A DNA stretch of 64,000 nt from NCBI GenBank assembly GCA_900321035.1, contig ONUH01000002.1, positions 152,365 through 216,364 of the forward strand, written 5' to 3'. The notes below the pieces were generated by a model. That model was not told where the DNA came from and did no database searches. It saw only the letters and a program-made list of their open reading frames with translations. The position numbers and the translations under genes were made by a program. The DNA is from an uncultured Selenomonadales bacterium (GTDB lineage: Bacteria; Bacillota; Negativicutes; Selenomonadales; Selenomonadaceae). This document shows, piece after piece, positions 24,774-33,719 of the stretch (its first letter is position 1; each line of letters opens with the position of its first letter).

Positions 24774-26293
24774 ACGGATTTTTCGCCTTCCGGTTCTGCC
24801 TCCGCCAGCGGCACCGTCAGGCATATCGTCGTGCCTTTCCCCGGCTCGCTTTCAAGATGGATGCCGATATCGTGGGTATCCGCGATCCATCGGGCGATGG
24901 ACAGGCCGAGACCCGTGCCGCCCGCATGGACGTCATCGCCGCTTTTCGTTCGGGACACGTCCACCCGGTAGAACCGGTCGAACACCTTGGCCTGATGCTC
25001 CGGGGCGATGCCGACGCCGTTGTCGCGCACTTCCACGCGGAGCGCGTTCCCCGCCCGCCGCGAGGACAGCGTGATCGTCCCGCCGGCCGGCGTGTACTTG
25101 AACGCGTTCTCGATGAAAATGCGGAGCATTTGCCGCATGATCACCTCGTCGGCGAAAATCACGCCCGGTTCGTTGGCTTCGAGGACCAGCGCGTGGTCGC
25201 CCTTGACGAGGTCGGCTTTCTTCGCCACGTCCGCCAGCAATTCCTGGAAATCGAGGGGCTCTTTTTTCAGCACCTGCCGCTTTTGATCGGCCCGCGCCAA
25301 AAACAGCAGCCGCTCGATCAGGGCTTTCATATTTTCCGCTTCAGTGCGGATGGCGGCTATGCCCTCGTCCAGCGTCTCCTCGTCCTCGCGGCCCCAGCGG
25401 CTCAGCATATCCGAATAGCCCAGCATGACCGTGACCGGCGTGCGCAGCTCATGGGAAGCGTCGGAAACGAACCGCCGCTGCTGCTCAAATCCGGATTCCA
25501 AGCGGTCCAGCATATGGTTGATGGTCTGCACCAGCTCCGAAAGCTCGTCCTTCGCGGGCGGCAGCTCCACGCGGCGGCTCAGGTCGGAAACCTCGATGGC
25601 CCGGGCGGCCTCGGTGATGGCGCGGATCGGCGCCAGCGCTCGGCGGCTCACATAGTAGCAGGCACAGAGGGCCAGGACGACGCCCAGCAGGTTCGTCAGC
25701 AGCAGCCCGTGCCCCAGCGAGCGCAGGAAATCGCGTTCCGCCGTAATCATGCGGATGAAATGAAGCTGATACGCCTTTCCGCGCCAGTTCAGCGTCATCG
25801 GCTCGTAGTACATATAGAAATTGTCGAAGCGCGAGACCTGCATTTCCTCGTTCGCCCAAAAAGGCGGATCGGGAATGATATGGGAAGATACTTCCTCCAC
25901 CGTCGGATAGTGGATCGCGCTGTCGAAGATTTTCCGCCCGTCGGCGTCCACGACCCGGAGCACCACCCCCGGCGTCAGCACGCCTTCCCGGTACAGCAGC
26001 CGCAGGAACGGCGGCGGCGGCACCCAGTCGGGGTTTTGCCGAAGCGCCCATTCTTTCGCCTCCGGTGGCAGCGGCTCCGGCAGTTCCTCGTCCCGCATGA
26101 CCTCCGAGCGCTCCATGGAGCGGCGCACCTCCGTGATGCTGTGCTGCAGATCCATTTCCGCCTGATGATAGACGGAGAAATAAAGGCCCGCAATGGTCAA
26201 AAGGCTCGTCAGCAACAAAATGCCGATCAGGATCACCGCGTTGACCAGCATCAGCTTCGTCGAGACGCGCAGGCTCTTAATCTTTGATGACAT
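24770..26293 (-). CDS. Sensor histidine kinase (OmpR-partner class)
   Basis: The 507-residue kinase has two membrane segments (about 14-40 and 196-217) around a ~155-residue extracytoplasmic sensor, then a HAMP domain (SRRALAPIRAITEAARAIE). The HisKA box SDASHELRTPVTVMLGYSD puts the phospho-accepting His at about residue 281, and an ATPase domain follows with FIENAFKYTPAG, RDNGVGI, FDRFYR and GGTGLGLSI. Its start overlaps the end of the response-regulator gene by 17 nt, so the two are co-expressed. The signal is unknown. The sensor contains several proline runs (PEPLPPEAK, PPPPF) but no known sensor fold that I recognise. Confidence 0.92.
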   Translation of the reverse strand: MSSKIKSLRVSTKLMLVNAVILIGILLLTSLLTIAGLYFSVYHQAEMDLQHSITEVRRSMERSEVMRDEELPEPLPPEAKEWALRQNPDWVPPPPFLRLLYREGVLTPGVVLRVVDADGRKIFDSAIHYPTVEEVSSHIIPDPPFWANEEMQVSRFDNFYMYYEPMTLNWRGKAYQLHFIRMITAERDFLRSLGHGLLLTNLLGVVLALCACYYVSRRALAPIRAITEAARAIEVSDLSRRVELPPAKDELSELVQTINHMLDRLESGFEQQRRFVSDASHELRTPVTVMLGYSDMLSRWGREDEETLDEGIAAIRTEAENMKALIERLLFLARADQKRQVLKKEPLDFQELLADVAKKADLVKGDHALVLEANEPGVIFADEVIMRQMLRIFIENAFKYTPAGGTITLSSRRAGNALRVEVRDNGVGIAPEHQAKVFDRFYRVDVSRTKSGDDVHAGGTGLGLSIARWIADTHDIGIHLESEPGKGTTICLTVPLAEAEPEGEKSV

Positions 26294-26966
26294 ACCCTAC
26301 GCCCCGCATCGTGTGGATGTATTTCTCGCCGAACCGTTCGTCGATCTTGGCCCGCAGATAGCGGATGTAGACGTCCACCACGTTCGTATCGCCGATGTAG
26401 TCGTAGCCCCAGACCGTCGAAAGGATCTGGTCCCGGGACAGCACCGTGCGCTTGTTGCGGAGCAAATACTCCAAAAGCTGGTATTCCTTTTTCGTCAGCT
26501 CCACCGGCTCCCCCTTGACCTTCACCTCGTACCGCTCCGGGTACATCACGAGGTCCCGCGTCACGAGGATCTCCCCGTCCGCGGCAGGCTCCGCCGGCTT
26601 GTGCGCCCGAAGCACCGCGCGGATGCGGGCTAAAAGCTCCTCGATGGCGAAGGGCTTCGTGATATAGTCGTTGGCCCCGATGTCGAGCCCGTGCACCTTG
26701 TCCTCCAAATCGTCCTTCGCCGTCAGCATGATGATCGGCACGTCCGACAGCTTGCGGATGTTTTGACAGATTGTCAGCCCGTCCATCTCCGGCAGCATCA
26801 GGTCCAAGAGCACCAAATCATAGTTCTCCTGCAATATCCGTTCATAAGCGCGCCGCCCGTTGGACTCCGTCGCCGCCAGGAATCCCTCGTGCTCCAGCTC
26901 CATCTGCAAAAACCGCGCGATGCGCTTTTCGTCTTCCACGATCAGTAACCGCGTCTTTTCTTCCAT
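26277..26966 (-). CDS. OmpR/PhoB-family response regulator
   Basis: The 229-residue protein has a receiver domain ([14 protein letters not shown], phospho-acceptor Asp at residue 55 in [31 protein letters not shown]) and a winged-helix DNA-binding domain with [23 protein letters not shown] and [12 protein letters not shown]. The histidine kinase at 24770-26293 follows with an overlap and is its partner. It is transcribed divergently from ung. Confidence 0.95.
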   Translation of the reverse strand: MEEKTRLLIVEDEKRIARFLQMELEHEGFLAATESNGRRAYERILQENYDLVLLDLMLPEMDGLTICQNIRKLSDVPIIMLTAKDDLEDKVHGLDIGANDYITKPFAIEELLARIRAVLRAHKPAEPAADGEILVTRDLVMYPERYEVKVKGEPVELTKKEYQLLEYLLRNKRTVLSRDQILSTVWGYDYIGDTNVVDVYIRYLRAKIDERFGEKYIHTMRGVGYVIKD

Positions 26967-27072
26967 CGCTATCCCTCCCGTCCTGTTCTTCGCTTTTTAT
27001 CTTATCGTTTCTTTCGGGAAAAGGGAAGTGTTTCCCGCGACTTTTAAGGCATTTTTAAGAAAAACACGGGTG

Positions 27073-27081
27073 TGCTATAAT
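27073..27081 (+). promoter_or_regulatory. Extended -10 promoter for ung
   Basis: TGCTATAAT is an extended -10 element about 28 nt before the ung ATG. No good -35 box is present. Confidence 0.55.
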
Positions 27082-27108
27082 GGAAGAAGTGAAAAGGGGC
27101 TTGATACT

Positions 27109-27783
27109 ATGGAAATCTTTCACAACGACTGGGCGAATTATTTGAACGAGGAATTGCAGCAACCTTACTACCGCGAACTGCGCGCGTTCCTGATTCAGGA
27201 ATACCGCACGACGCGCGTTTATCCCGACATGTACTCGATCTTCAACGCGCTGCACTACACCAGCTACGCCGACACGAAAGTGGTCATCCTCGGGCAGGAC
27301 CCCTACCACGGGCCGGGACAGGCTCACGGGCTGAGCTTCTCCGTGCAGCCCGGCGTCGCCCCTCCCCCTTCCCTGTTGAACATCTTCAAGGAGCTGGCTT
27401 CCGACCTCGGCTGCCGTGTGCCGAACAACGGCTGCCTGAAGCCGTGGGCCGACCAGGGCGTGCTGCTTCTGAACACGGTGCTGACCGTGCGGGAGCATCA
27501 GGCCAATTCCCATCACGGCCGCGGCTGGGAAATCTTCACCGACAAGATCATTTCCCTCTTGAACGAACGGGAGAAGCCCATGGCCTTCATTCTCTGGGGC
27601 AGCCCCGCCCGGAAAAAGAAAGCCATGATCACGAATCCCCGTCATTTCATCGTGGAGTCCACGCACCCCAGCCCGTTTTCGGCGAGCAACGGCTTTTTCG
27701 GCAGCCGCCCGTTTTCAAAAGTAAACGCATTTTTAGAAAAAATAGGAGAAAAGCCTATCAACTGGCAACTCCCTGACCTATAA
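27109..27783 (+). CDS. ung: Uracil-DNA glycosylase, family 1
   Basis: The 224-residue protein carries the family-1 water-activating motif [37 protein letters not shown], and the DNA-intercalation loop [13 protein letters not shown]. It removes uracil from DNA at the start of base-excision repair. The ATG at 27109 gives the standard N-terminus ([14 protein letters not shown]). It stands alone, divergent from the two-component operon. Confidence 0.96.
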   Translation: MEIFHNDWANYLNEELQQPYYRELRAFLIQEYRTTRVYPDMYSIFNALHYTSYADTKVVILGQDPYHGPGQAHGLSFSVQPGVAPPPSLLNIFKELASDLGCRVPNNGCLKPWADQGVLLLNTVLTVREHQANSHHGRGWEIFTDKIISLLNEREKPMAFILWGSPARKKKAMITNPRHFIVESTHPSPFSASNGFFGSRPFSKVNAFLEKIGEKPINWQLPDL

Positions 27784-27832
27784 TCTCCCTTAATATGGGC
27801 CGAAAGGCACAATTTCCTCTCCTGCCATTCTG

Positions 27833-27841
27833 TGGTATAAT
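27833..27841 (+). promoter_or_regulatory. Extended -10 promoter of the M23 peptidase-bactofilin operon
   Basis: TGGTATAAT is an extended -10 element. The leader to the TTG at 27924 contains a strong hairpin, GCGGACGA/TCGTCCGC, at about 27,856-27,876. Confidence 0.6.
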
Positions 27842-27923
27842 GTGAATACTTCGCGGCGGACGATGGGGTCGTCCGCTTACGTTTCTAAGTATATGCAACA
27901 GGACGTTTTTGGGGGCGTTATCT

Positions 27924-28877
27924 TTGGATCATCGTTCATCATCGGACGAGAATCGGGAATACCTGATCAAGATTATTCCCGATAAAGGCGAAAAGATGCA
28001 CAGCATCCGCCTGCCGATGCATTTGATTAAATACGGCGCGGCTTCCTGCGCGGCGGCCGCCGTTCTCTTTGTCGGTTCCTTCGGCTTTTCCGTTTACAGC
28101 GCGTTCACCGCGGCCAGCGACAAGCAGGAGCTTCACGATTTGCGCACCGTGAACGCGACGCAGCAGGAGCAGCTCACGCAGCTGGCCAAGAAAGCCAACG
28201 AGCTGCAGGATGAAATGGAAAAAGTAAACGAGATCGAGCAGGAGCTTCGGCAGATGGCCGGCGCCGCGCCTGCGGAAGAACCGCAGGACGTCTCGGCCCA
28301 GCCCGCTGCTCCTTCCGGAGAGTCTTTCGACGGTCAGGGCGGTCCGTGGATCGAGCCCAGCGTGAGCCACGTGAACAACGCGCTGGACAATATCCGCAAT
28401 CGCCTCGCGTACAGCCGGGCCAATTTAGAGAATGTCCGCGAAGCGCTCAAAGAGCAGCAGCGGGTCATCGGCTATCAGAACCAACTTTCCGCAGCCCTGC
28501 CTTCCCTTTGGCCGGCCAGCGGCGAAGTCAGCTCGCCCTTCGGCCTGCGCTGGGGCGGTTCGGATTTCCATCCGGGCATCGACATCGCCAACGACTACGG
28601 CACGCCCATCGTGGCGGCGGCGTCCGGCACGGTGACGGCGGCGGGCTGGAATTCCGGCGGATACGGCAACATGGTGGACATCGATCACGGGAACGGCATT
28701 TGGACGCGTTACGGTCATGCCGAAGCGGTGGTCGTCACCGTCGGCGAGACGGTGCAGAAAGGCCAGCTGATCGCCTATATGGGCAGCACCGGGTTCTCCA
28801 CCGGGCCGCACGTCCATTACGAAGTACACGCCAACGGCGAGCTTGTCAATCCGATTCTCTATTTGGGCGGCGAGTAA
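27924..28877 (+). CDS. M23-family peptidoglycan endopeptidase, membrane-anchored
   Basis: The 317-residue protein has a short cytoplasmic N-terminus, one membrane segment (about 37-60), a coiled coil (about 70-110), a Pro/Ala linker and a C-terminal LytM/M23 domain. The zinc ligands are visible as HPGIDIAND and GPHVHYEVH. Such proteins cut peptide cross-links or act as cell-shape regulators in the periplasm. I chose TTG at 27924, with GGGGG 8 nt upstream, over a TTG at 27909. The bactofilin gene follows at once; M23 peptidase next to bactofilin is a known cell-shape pair. Confidence 0.9.
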   Translation: MDHRSSSDENREYLIKIIPDKGEKMHSIRLPMHLIKYGAASCAAAAVLFVGSFGFSVYSAFTAASDKQELHDLRTVNATQQEQLTQLAKKANELQDEMEKVNEIEQELRQMAGAAPAEEPQDVSAQPAAPSGESFDGQGGPWIEPSVSHVNNALDNIRNRLAYSRANLENVREALKEQQRVIGYQNQLSAALPSLWPASGEVSSPFGLRWGGSDFHPGIDIANDYGTPIVAAASGTVTAAGWNSGGYGNMVDIDHGNGIWTRYGHAEAVVVTVGETVQKGQLIAYMGSTGFSTGPHVHYEVHANGELVNPILYLGGE

Positions 28878-28931
28878 AGGCACGTTATCAAAATAACTTC
28901 CTATAGGCAAATGGGAAAGAGGCGTCACAGT

Positions 28932-29336
28932 ATGTTTGGAAGCGTAAAAAAACATGTGGATAATCCCGCAGGGGATATCGAAACGATTATCGGGAAGGGC
29001 ACCACGATCACAGGCAAGCTGAAAAGCATGGGAAATATCCGCATTGACGGAACCGTCGACGGCGGCGTAACCGTTTCGGGCGACGCGGTCATCGGCGAGA
29101 GCGGCTCCGTGAAGGGCGACGTCAAAGCGGGGAACCTGACCATCGCGGGCACCGTTACGGGAAACGTGGACTGCGACGGCAATCTCAGCATCCATGCCAC
29201 GGGGCAGCTCATCGGAGACGTCCGCGTGCACAGTCTGAACATCGCCGACGGCGGCATATTCAAAGGCCGCAGCGAAATGGACACCCGCTTCGGGACGAAT
29301 GTTTCCACAGCGCCGACGTTTTCCCCCGCATCGTAA
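28932..29336 (+). CDS. Bactofilin
   Basis: The 134-residue protein has the bactofilin right-handed beta-helix core: ETIIGKGTTITGKLKSMGNI, RIDGTVDGGVTVSGDAVIG, GSVKGDVKAGNLTIAGTVTG and GQLIGDVRVHSLNI, about 80 residues of short glycine-paced strands between disordered ends. Bactofilins polymerise without nucleotide into membrane-associated filaments and recruit wall enzymes. AAAGAGG lies 9 nt before the ATG at 28932. Its partner is probably the M23 peptidase just upstream. Confidence 0.93.
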   Translation: MFGSVKKHVDNPAGDIETIIGKGTTITGKLKSMGNIRIDGTVDGGVTVSGDAVIGESGSVKGDVKAGNLTIAGTVTGNVDCDGNLSIHATGQLIGDVRVHSLNIADGGIFKGRSEMDTRFGTNVSTAPTFSPAS

Positions 29337-29358
29337 AACTATCACAGCAGGAAAAGGC

Positions 29359-29389
29359 AGCCGCCGCACGATTATGTGCGGCGGTTTTC
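29359..29389 (+). terminator. Rho-independent terminator after bactofilin
   Basis: CCGCCGCAC (29361-29369) pairs with GTGCGGCGG (29376-29384) and is followed by TTTT. Confidence 0.85.
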
Positions 29390-29392
29390 TGT

Positions 29393-29421
29393 TTGACAGT
29401 CCCGCGCCATACTTATATAAT
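29393..29421 (+). promoter_or_regulatory. Full-consensus sigma-A promoter upstream of serS
   Basis: TTGACA (29393-29398) and TATAAT (29416-29421) are separated by 17 nt, a perfect consensus. It drives the structured RNA at 29448-29612 and serS. Confidence 0.92.
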
Positions 29422-29447
29422 TAAAATAATTTTTACAGGACAAAATC

Positions 29448-29612
29448 GGGAGCCGATGAATAAGTCAAGTCGTGCCCCTGCCTAGGAATTTTTTCGTCAG
29501 GCAAGAAAAAGTGCTCGAAGTCGTAGCCGGGGCGCTACGTCGAGAGCACTTTGCCGCCGCATGACGGAAAAAGGCCCGGCAGAGGCGCGGCGGGACTTGT
29601 TCAGCGGCTCCC
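29448..29612 (+). ncRNA. Long rod-shaped structured RNA upstream of serS (6S-like or leader; unassigned)
   Basis: The 165-nt segment folds into one long interrupted hairpin. GGGAGCCG (29448) pairs with CGGCTCCC (29605); GAATAAGTC (29458) with GACTTGTTC (29594); GTGCCCCTGCC (29472) with GGCAGAGGCGC (29578, one mismatch); TTTTTTCGTCA (29489) with TGACGGAAAAA; and AAGTGCTC with GAGCACTT near the apex, topped by GTAGC/GCTAC. It follows a consensus promoter at once. There is no T-box core, no SRP-RNA domain IV motif and no tRNA-like element. It may be a separate small RNA of 6S-like shape or a cis-acting leader of serS. The identity is unproven; the structure is plain in the sequence. Confidence 0.6.
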
Positions 29613-29627
29613 ACAGGGGGCTTTTTT
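29607..29627 (+). terminator. Terminator or ribosome-site-hiding hairpin before serS
   Basis: GCTCCC (29607-29612) can pair with GGGGGC (29616-29621), followed by six T residues that run straight into the serS ATG at 29628. The GGGGG is also the only visible serS ribosome-binding site. The same GGCTCCC is the 3' arm of the long rod RNA, so the two pairings exclude each other. Confidence 0.55.
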
Positions 29628-30905
29628 ATGCTGGACATGAAATTTGTACGCGACCATTTGGACGAAGTGCAGGCGATGCTGGAGCGCCGCCACAACCCGA
29701 TGAAGCTGGACGACTTTAAGGAATTGGAAAAGCGCCGCCGGGAAATCCTCGGCGAAGTCGAAGGACTGAAAGGAAAGCGCAACGCGGCGTCGAAAGAAAT
29801 CAGCGTGATGAAGAAGAACGGCGAGAACGCCGACGCGCTGGTGGCTGAGATGCGCGCGGTCGGCGACAAGATCGCGGCTCTCGACGGCGAGCTGAAGGAG
29901 ACGGAAGGCAAGCTGCACGACCTCCTGCTCCGCATCCCGAACATGCCGAAGGAAGACGTGCCGCTGGGCGTAGACGACAACGACAATCCCGAGCTTCGCA
30001 AATGGGGCGAGCCGCGCAAATTCGACTTCGAGCCGAAGGCGCATTGGGACGTGGGCGAAGGCCTCGGCGTCCTCGACGCGGAACGCGCGGCGAAGGTTTC
30101 CGGCGCGCGGTTCACGTTCTACGTCGGCCTGGGCGCTCGCCTCGAACGCGCCTGCATCAATTTCATGATGGACCTCCACGCGAAGCAGGGCTACACGGAA
30201 ATGCTCGCGCCTTACATCGTCAGCCGGGACAGCATGATCGGCACCGGGCAGCTCCCGAAATTCGCCGAAGACATGTTCAAGCTGGAAGGCCTCGATTCCT
30301 ACCTCGTGCCGACGGCAGAGGTGCCGGCCACGAATTTCCATCGCGAGGAAATCATCGACGGCGCGAAACTGCCTGAGCATTACACGGTTTACACGGCGAG
30401 CTTCCGCGCCGAGGCGGGCAGCGCGGGCCGCGACACCCGCGGGCTGATCCGCCAGCATCAGTTCAACAAGGTCGAGCTGATCATGTTCGAGAAGCCGGAA
30501 AACTCCTGGGCGGCCCTGGAACAGATGGTGGACAACGCCGAGGAAGTGCTGCGCCAGCTTGAGCTCCCCTATCACGTCGTAACGCTCTGCACCGGCGACA
30601 TGGGCTTCACTTCCGCGAAGACCTACGACATCGAAGTCTGGTTCCCGAGCCAGAACCGCTACCGGGAAATCTCGTCCTGCTCCAACTGCCTCGACTTCCA
30701 GGCGCGCCGCGCGAACATCAAGTTCCGCCGCACGCCGAAGGACAAGCCGGAGTTCTGCCACACGCTGAACGGCTCCGGTCTCGCGGTGGGCCGCACCGTC
30801 GCCGCGATTCTCGAAAACTATCAGCAGGAAGACGGCTCCGTCGTCGTGCCGAAGGTTCTCGTTCCGTACATGGGCGGCGAGACGGTCATCAAGAAGCTGG
30901 AATAA
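29628..30905 (+). CDS. serS: Seryl-tRNA synthetase
   Basis: The 425-residue class II synthetase has the N-terminal coiled-coil tRNA-binding arm (about 25-105), then motif 2 and 3 regions: [59 protein letters not shown] and [20 protein letters not shown]. Length and motifs are standard. It charges tRNA-Ser. The start is the ATG at 29628, directly after a T-run. Expression is probably controlled by the structured leader because there is no other promoter between that RNA and the gene. Confidence 0.96.
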   Translation: MLDMKFVRDHLDEVQAMLERRHNPMKLDDFKELEKRRREILGEVEGLKGKRNAASKEISVMKKNGENADALVAEMRAVGDKIAALDGELKETEGKLHDLLLRIPNMPKEDVPLGVDDNDNPELRKWGEPRKFDFEPKAHWDVGEGLGVLDAERAAKVSGARFTFYVGLGARLERACINFMMDLHAKQGYTEMLAPYIVSRDSMIGTGQLPKFAEDMFKLEGLDSYLVPTAEVPATNFHREEIIDGAKLPEHYTVYTASFRAEAGSAGRDTRGLIRQHQFNKVELIMFEKPENSWAALEQMVDNAEEVLRQLELPYHVVTLCTGDMGFTSAKTYDIEVWFPSQNRYREISSCSNCLDFQARRANIKFRRTPKDKPEFCHTLNGSGLAVGRTVAAILENYQQEDGSVVVPKVLVPYMGGETVIKKLE

Positions 30906-30925
30906 CGCCCCAATACAGAGTCATA

Positions 30926-30966
30926 ATCCGTGCCATTCCTCGTAAGACGAAGGGCACGGATTTTTT
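30926..30966 (+). terminator. Rho-independent terminator after serS
   Basis: ATCCGTGCC pairs with GGGCACGGAT around a loop of about 18 nt, followed by six T residues. Confidence 0.85.
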
Positions 30967-30995
30967 GTGCCTTTTGTCGAAATTTCAAAAAATTT

Positions 30996-31024
30996 TTGCT
31001 TTTCGTTTGCCGTTTTCCTATAAT
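30996..31024 (+). promoter_or_regulatory. Sigma-A promoter of the small membrane protein
   Basis: TTGCTT (30996-31001) and TATAAT (31019-31024) are 17 nt apart. Confidence 0.7.
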
Positions 31025-31055
31025 AGAAGCGAGAATGATGCTTGGGGGTTCGTTT

Positions 31056-31433
31056 ATGCAAAAATTGGCTGTGGCCTTCGCCGCGTCGCTTATCGTCTGC
31101 CTTGTCAGCATGTACGTCAATTATCAGGCCTATCAAGAAAGACACTATATGGAATGGAGCTATCGAAGCCACGGCGGCGAGATCACCATCGAGTTCGCCC
31201 CCGGCTGGCATTCGGTGCATATTTACGCGATGTCGTCAGAGGACCAGGACTCCCACAAGCTGGTATTCTCGCCTGCGCTCCTCGCAGTCTCTCTGTTCGT
31301 GCTCACGCTGGCCGGCCGGGCGGTGCTCGCGATATATTCCACCGGCGAACCGATCAAGGACTTTTTCATCCTTCTCGCCTGCTATGTGGCCGTCTTGCTC
31401 GGCTATCTGGTCTACGACGAGCTGCGGGATTAG
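31056..31433 (+). CDS. Small membrane protein of unknown function
   Basis: The 125-residue product starts QKLAVAFAASLIVCLVSMYV, a membrane segment or signal anchor. A polar stretch of about 50 residues (EWSYRSHGGEITIEF) follows, then two more membrane segments (LLAVSLFVLTLAGRAVL and FILLACYVAVLLGYL) and a short tail. GGGGG lies 7 nt before the ATG at 31056, which I prefer to ATGs further upstream. It has its own promoter. I recognise no family; the last two helices and the short linker recall the small membrane proteins at 37639 and 40753, without clear identity. Confidence 0.7.
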   Translation: MQKLAVAFAASLIVCLVSMYVNYQAYQERHYMEWSYRSHGGEITIEFAPGWHSVHIYAMSSEDQDSHKLVFSPALLAVSLFVLTLAGRAVLAIYSTGEPIKDFFILLACYVAVLLGYLVYDELRD

Positions 31434-31516
31434 TTTTGGGCAACATTCCCCTTGAGGTGTCACCCGAAACGCGCCGATAAACTAAACGTATTGATGATGT
31501 ATTAATGCAACATTAC

Positions 31517-31602
31517 AAGACCTCACCCACCGCTTACGCGGTCCCCTGTCCAGGGAGTCCACTGGACTCCCGCGCAAAGCGCCCCCATGGGGGAGGGCAA
31601 GG
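31517..31602. repeat. REP-like palindromic intergenic repeat
   Basis: A modular run of imperfect palindromes: CCTCACCCACCGC...GCGGT, GGAGTCCACTGGACTCC, GCGCAAAGCGC and CCCCCATGGGGG. The same modules recur, with changes, at 41.35-41.55, 43.2-43.38, 45.13, 54.25-54.5, 57.82 and 60.6 kb. It ends just before the ribosome-binding site of the next gene. Confidence 0.75.
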
Positions 31603-31625
31603 AACATACTAAAGGAGGAAACGAC

Positions 31626-32429
31626 ATGACAAAAGGGAAGAAACTTGCCGCCACGATTCTCGCGACCCTCGCTCTTTCGGCGACGGTCTGCGCCGCGCCG
31701 CGCTCGGCCTCGGAGCAGATCCAGATTTTTGCGGAGACGGTGAACTCCGGGCAGGAAGGCGGCTGGTTCGTCTCTCCGGAAAAGGACGCGAACTGGAACC
31801 GTTGGTTTTACGCCGTGACCGATCTCGACCGCGACGGGCGGCTGGAAATCTTCAAGGCGAAGCGCGGCGGCGAGGGAATCGCGCCGGAGATCCGCTGCGA
31901 GGAATTCAACGAGAACGGCGGACGGACCTGGGGACTCTTTTTCGCGGGAGGCTCCGACGTCCCCGACATCATGACGAACGAGTCGGCGGCGGAGCCCCGT
32001 GTATTTTATGAACGGTCTGACGACAGGTATAACTATATTTTTGTCAGCTCAAAGGAGCTCGACGGGGACGAATGGGATTATGTCGATACAAAAGTCGCAG
32101 TCACGCTGCGCGGCGATCTCCAAATCGAAGATCTTGCCATGGTGAAAGCGAAACTTCCGGCTCCCGGCTCCGACCTGGCGGAACGGAAATTCTTCCTGCC
32201 CGGATGGCTGAAAGTCGAGGCCGAGAGCGGGCAGGTCGGCACGCCGGAGGAGATCGACGCCGTGCGCTACGCGAATCTGGAAAAAGAGCATTTCCCGGAC
32301 GCCGAGGAAACCTACGCGATCATTTCATGGTACCGCGCCGAGGAGATACAGAAGCGCATCGGAACGGCAGAGCTGCCGAAAGTGCTGGAAAGTTCGTACA
32401 ACGCATTTGAGAACAGCGGAAAACGGTAA
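31626..32429 (+). CDS. Secreted protein with EF-hand-like loop (paralogue of 35429-36271)
   Basis: The 267-residue product has a signal peptide (KKLAATILATLALSATVCA, cut near APRSA) and an acidic calcium-loop-like motif DLDRDGRLEI at about residue 62. It ends ISWYRAEEIQKRIG...LPKVLESSYNAFE, matching the LWVPVAELQKAVG...LQKSWQGFR ending of the protein at 35429. Family unknown to me. The ATG at 31626 has AGGAGG at good spacing. It begins a plus-strand run of exported proteins and lies 9 nt before the next gene. It probably acts outside the cytoplasm; function unknown. Confidence 0.75.
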   Translation: MTKGKKLAATILATLALSATVCAAPRSASEQIQIFAETVNSGQEGGWFVSPEKDANWNRWFYAVTDLDRDGRLEIFKAKRGGEGIAPEIRCEEFNENGGRTWGLFFAGGSDVPDIMTNESAAEPRVFYERSDDRYNYIFVSSKELDGDEWDYVDTKVAVTLRGDLQIEDLAMVKAKLPAPGSDLAERKFFLPGWLKVEAESGQVGTPEEIDAVRYANLEKEHFPDAEETYAIISWYRAEEIQKRIGTAELPKVLESSYNAFENSGKR

Positions 32430-32438
32430 GGAGAACGC

Positions 32439-33686
32439 ATGATGAAAAGAAGCAAAAGACTTGTCGCTGCAATCGTCGCGTCGCTTTCGCTTTTCAGCGC
32501 GTTCCCCGGCACGCCTTCATTTTTCGCGCCCGCCGTGGCCGAGGCGGAGGCCACGGGACCGCTGTTCATGGAAAATCTGGGCTGGGGTCTGCCGCTCAGA
32601 GTATACGAGACGTATTCCGGCCCGGAGTGGATGACGATCAAGCGTCACTTCCCCGGGATCATGTTCAAAGGGAAATTCGAGGAAAAATACCTTCCGATTA
32701 TAGGCGCGTTGGAAGGATACAGCGTGGATCAGTCCAAGTTCACGGAGGAGGACGGACCGGACATTATCACGAAGCTCCGGGTGCGCCGTGCCGACAACCG
32801 CGTGGTCAGCTTCGTCGAGTCCCGTTCCTGCTTTACGGACGGGAAACACGGGCGCTACGGCATATTCGGAATAAACTACGATACAGCCACGGGCAGCGAG
32901 CTTGCCTTTGACGACGTATTTGTCAATCGGGAGCAGCTCGCCAATGAAATCGCCCCTCGGATGAGCGCCCTCTATCCGGAACGTTTCCCGGCCGACAGCT
33001 TGGGCAGCGGCGAATATGACGCCTTCTGCGCGAAGGTGAAGCGCGTAATGGCAAACAACGAGTTTTCGTGGAGCCTCGATCCCTTCGGCGCGACGTTCTA
33101 CTTCAACCCCGGCTCGCTGACGCCGGAATCCGACGACAATATTTACACGATTACGTTCTGCTTCGCCTATACGCCCTATCATTTCCAGCCGAAGTACCGG
33201 TCCTGCCCCGAGTCGTTTTGCATGGACGTGGAGCCGCGGCTGCCGACCATGCTTTGCTTCGACGAGTCGAGCGACAAGCTGACGGAAGTCACGGTCAATA
33301 CGCAGGGCGTCGTGATCCGGCGGAACGGCGAGGAATTTGTCGATCCCGGCGAGCTGGAAGGCATTCGCCCGGTCTTCGTCATGACCGGCGACCGGAGGAA
33401 ATATCTCTATGCGGACTGCGAGACCGCCGCGATGAATCCGAAGCACGAGCTTCGCGTCTACGACCTGAACGGCGACAATATCTTCCGCGTGGCGTACGAG
33501 GGCGAGTTCACGATGCTCGCCACCGAGCCGTCGGAAGAAGTCCAGCGCATTTGGCACGTCATGACCGATCCGGACGCGTTTACGCTGACCCGCACGAATA
33601 CGCCGTTCCTGGAAGACTACGTCGACTGCAAAGTCGGCCCGGACGGCGCGCCCGTAGTCTTAGGCTCCGCCTCCGTCCGGCCGTGA
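32439..33686 (+). CDS. Secreted DUF3298/RsiV-like protein, copy 1
   Basis: The 415-residue product has an N-terminal signal segment ending in an Ala-rich cleavage region (about residue 35). The central part resembles the DUF3298/RsiV fold: GINYDTATGSELAFDDVF and SWSLDPFGATFYFNPGSL, where family members usually read a D...G.TFYFNPY motif. Further on, YRSCPESFCMDVEP and YDLNGDNIFRV are shared with the paralogues at 36288 and 39406. In RsiV this domain binds lysozyme and controls a sigma factor, but no sigma-factor gene is nearby, so that role should not be assumed. AAGGAG lies 5 nt before the ATG. Confidence 0.75.
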   Translation: MMKRSKRLVAAIVASLSLFSAFPGTPSFFAPAVAEAEATGPLFMENLGWGLPLRVYETYSGPEWMTIKRHFPGIMFKGKFEEKYLPIIGALEGYSVDQSKFTEEDGPDIITKLRVRRADNRVVSFVESRSCFTDGKHGRYGIFGINYDTATGSELAFDDVFVNREQLANEIAPRMSALYPERFPADSLGSGEYDAFCAKVKRVMANNEFSWSLDPFGATFYFNPGSLTPESDDNIYTITFCFAYTPYHFQPKYRSCPESFCMDVEPRLPTMLCFDESSDKLTEVTVNTQGVVIRRNGEEFVDPGELEGIRPVFVMTGDRRKYLYADCETAAMNPKHELRVYDLNGDNIFRVAYEGEFTMLATEPSEEVQRIWHVMTDPDAFTLTRTNTPFLEDYVDCKVGPDGAPVVLGSASVRP

Positions 33687-33719
33687 CGTAACGATATTTT
33701 ATAAGGAAGGGAAATTGCC

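Noticed and set aside
29448..29612. SRP RNA, tRNA or T-box before serS
   Set aside because: No SRP domain IV motif, no tRNA acceptor/T-loop sequence and no GGTGGNACCGCG core are present; only the rod-like fold is supported.
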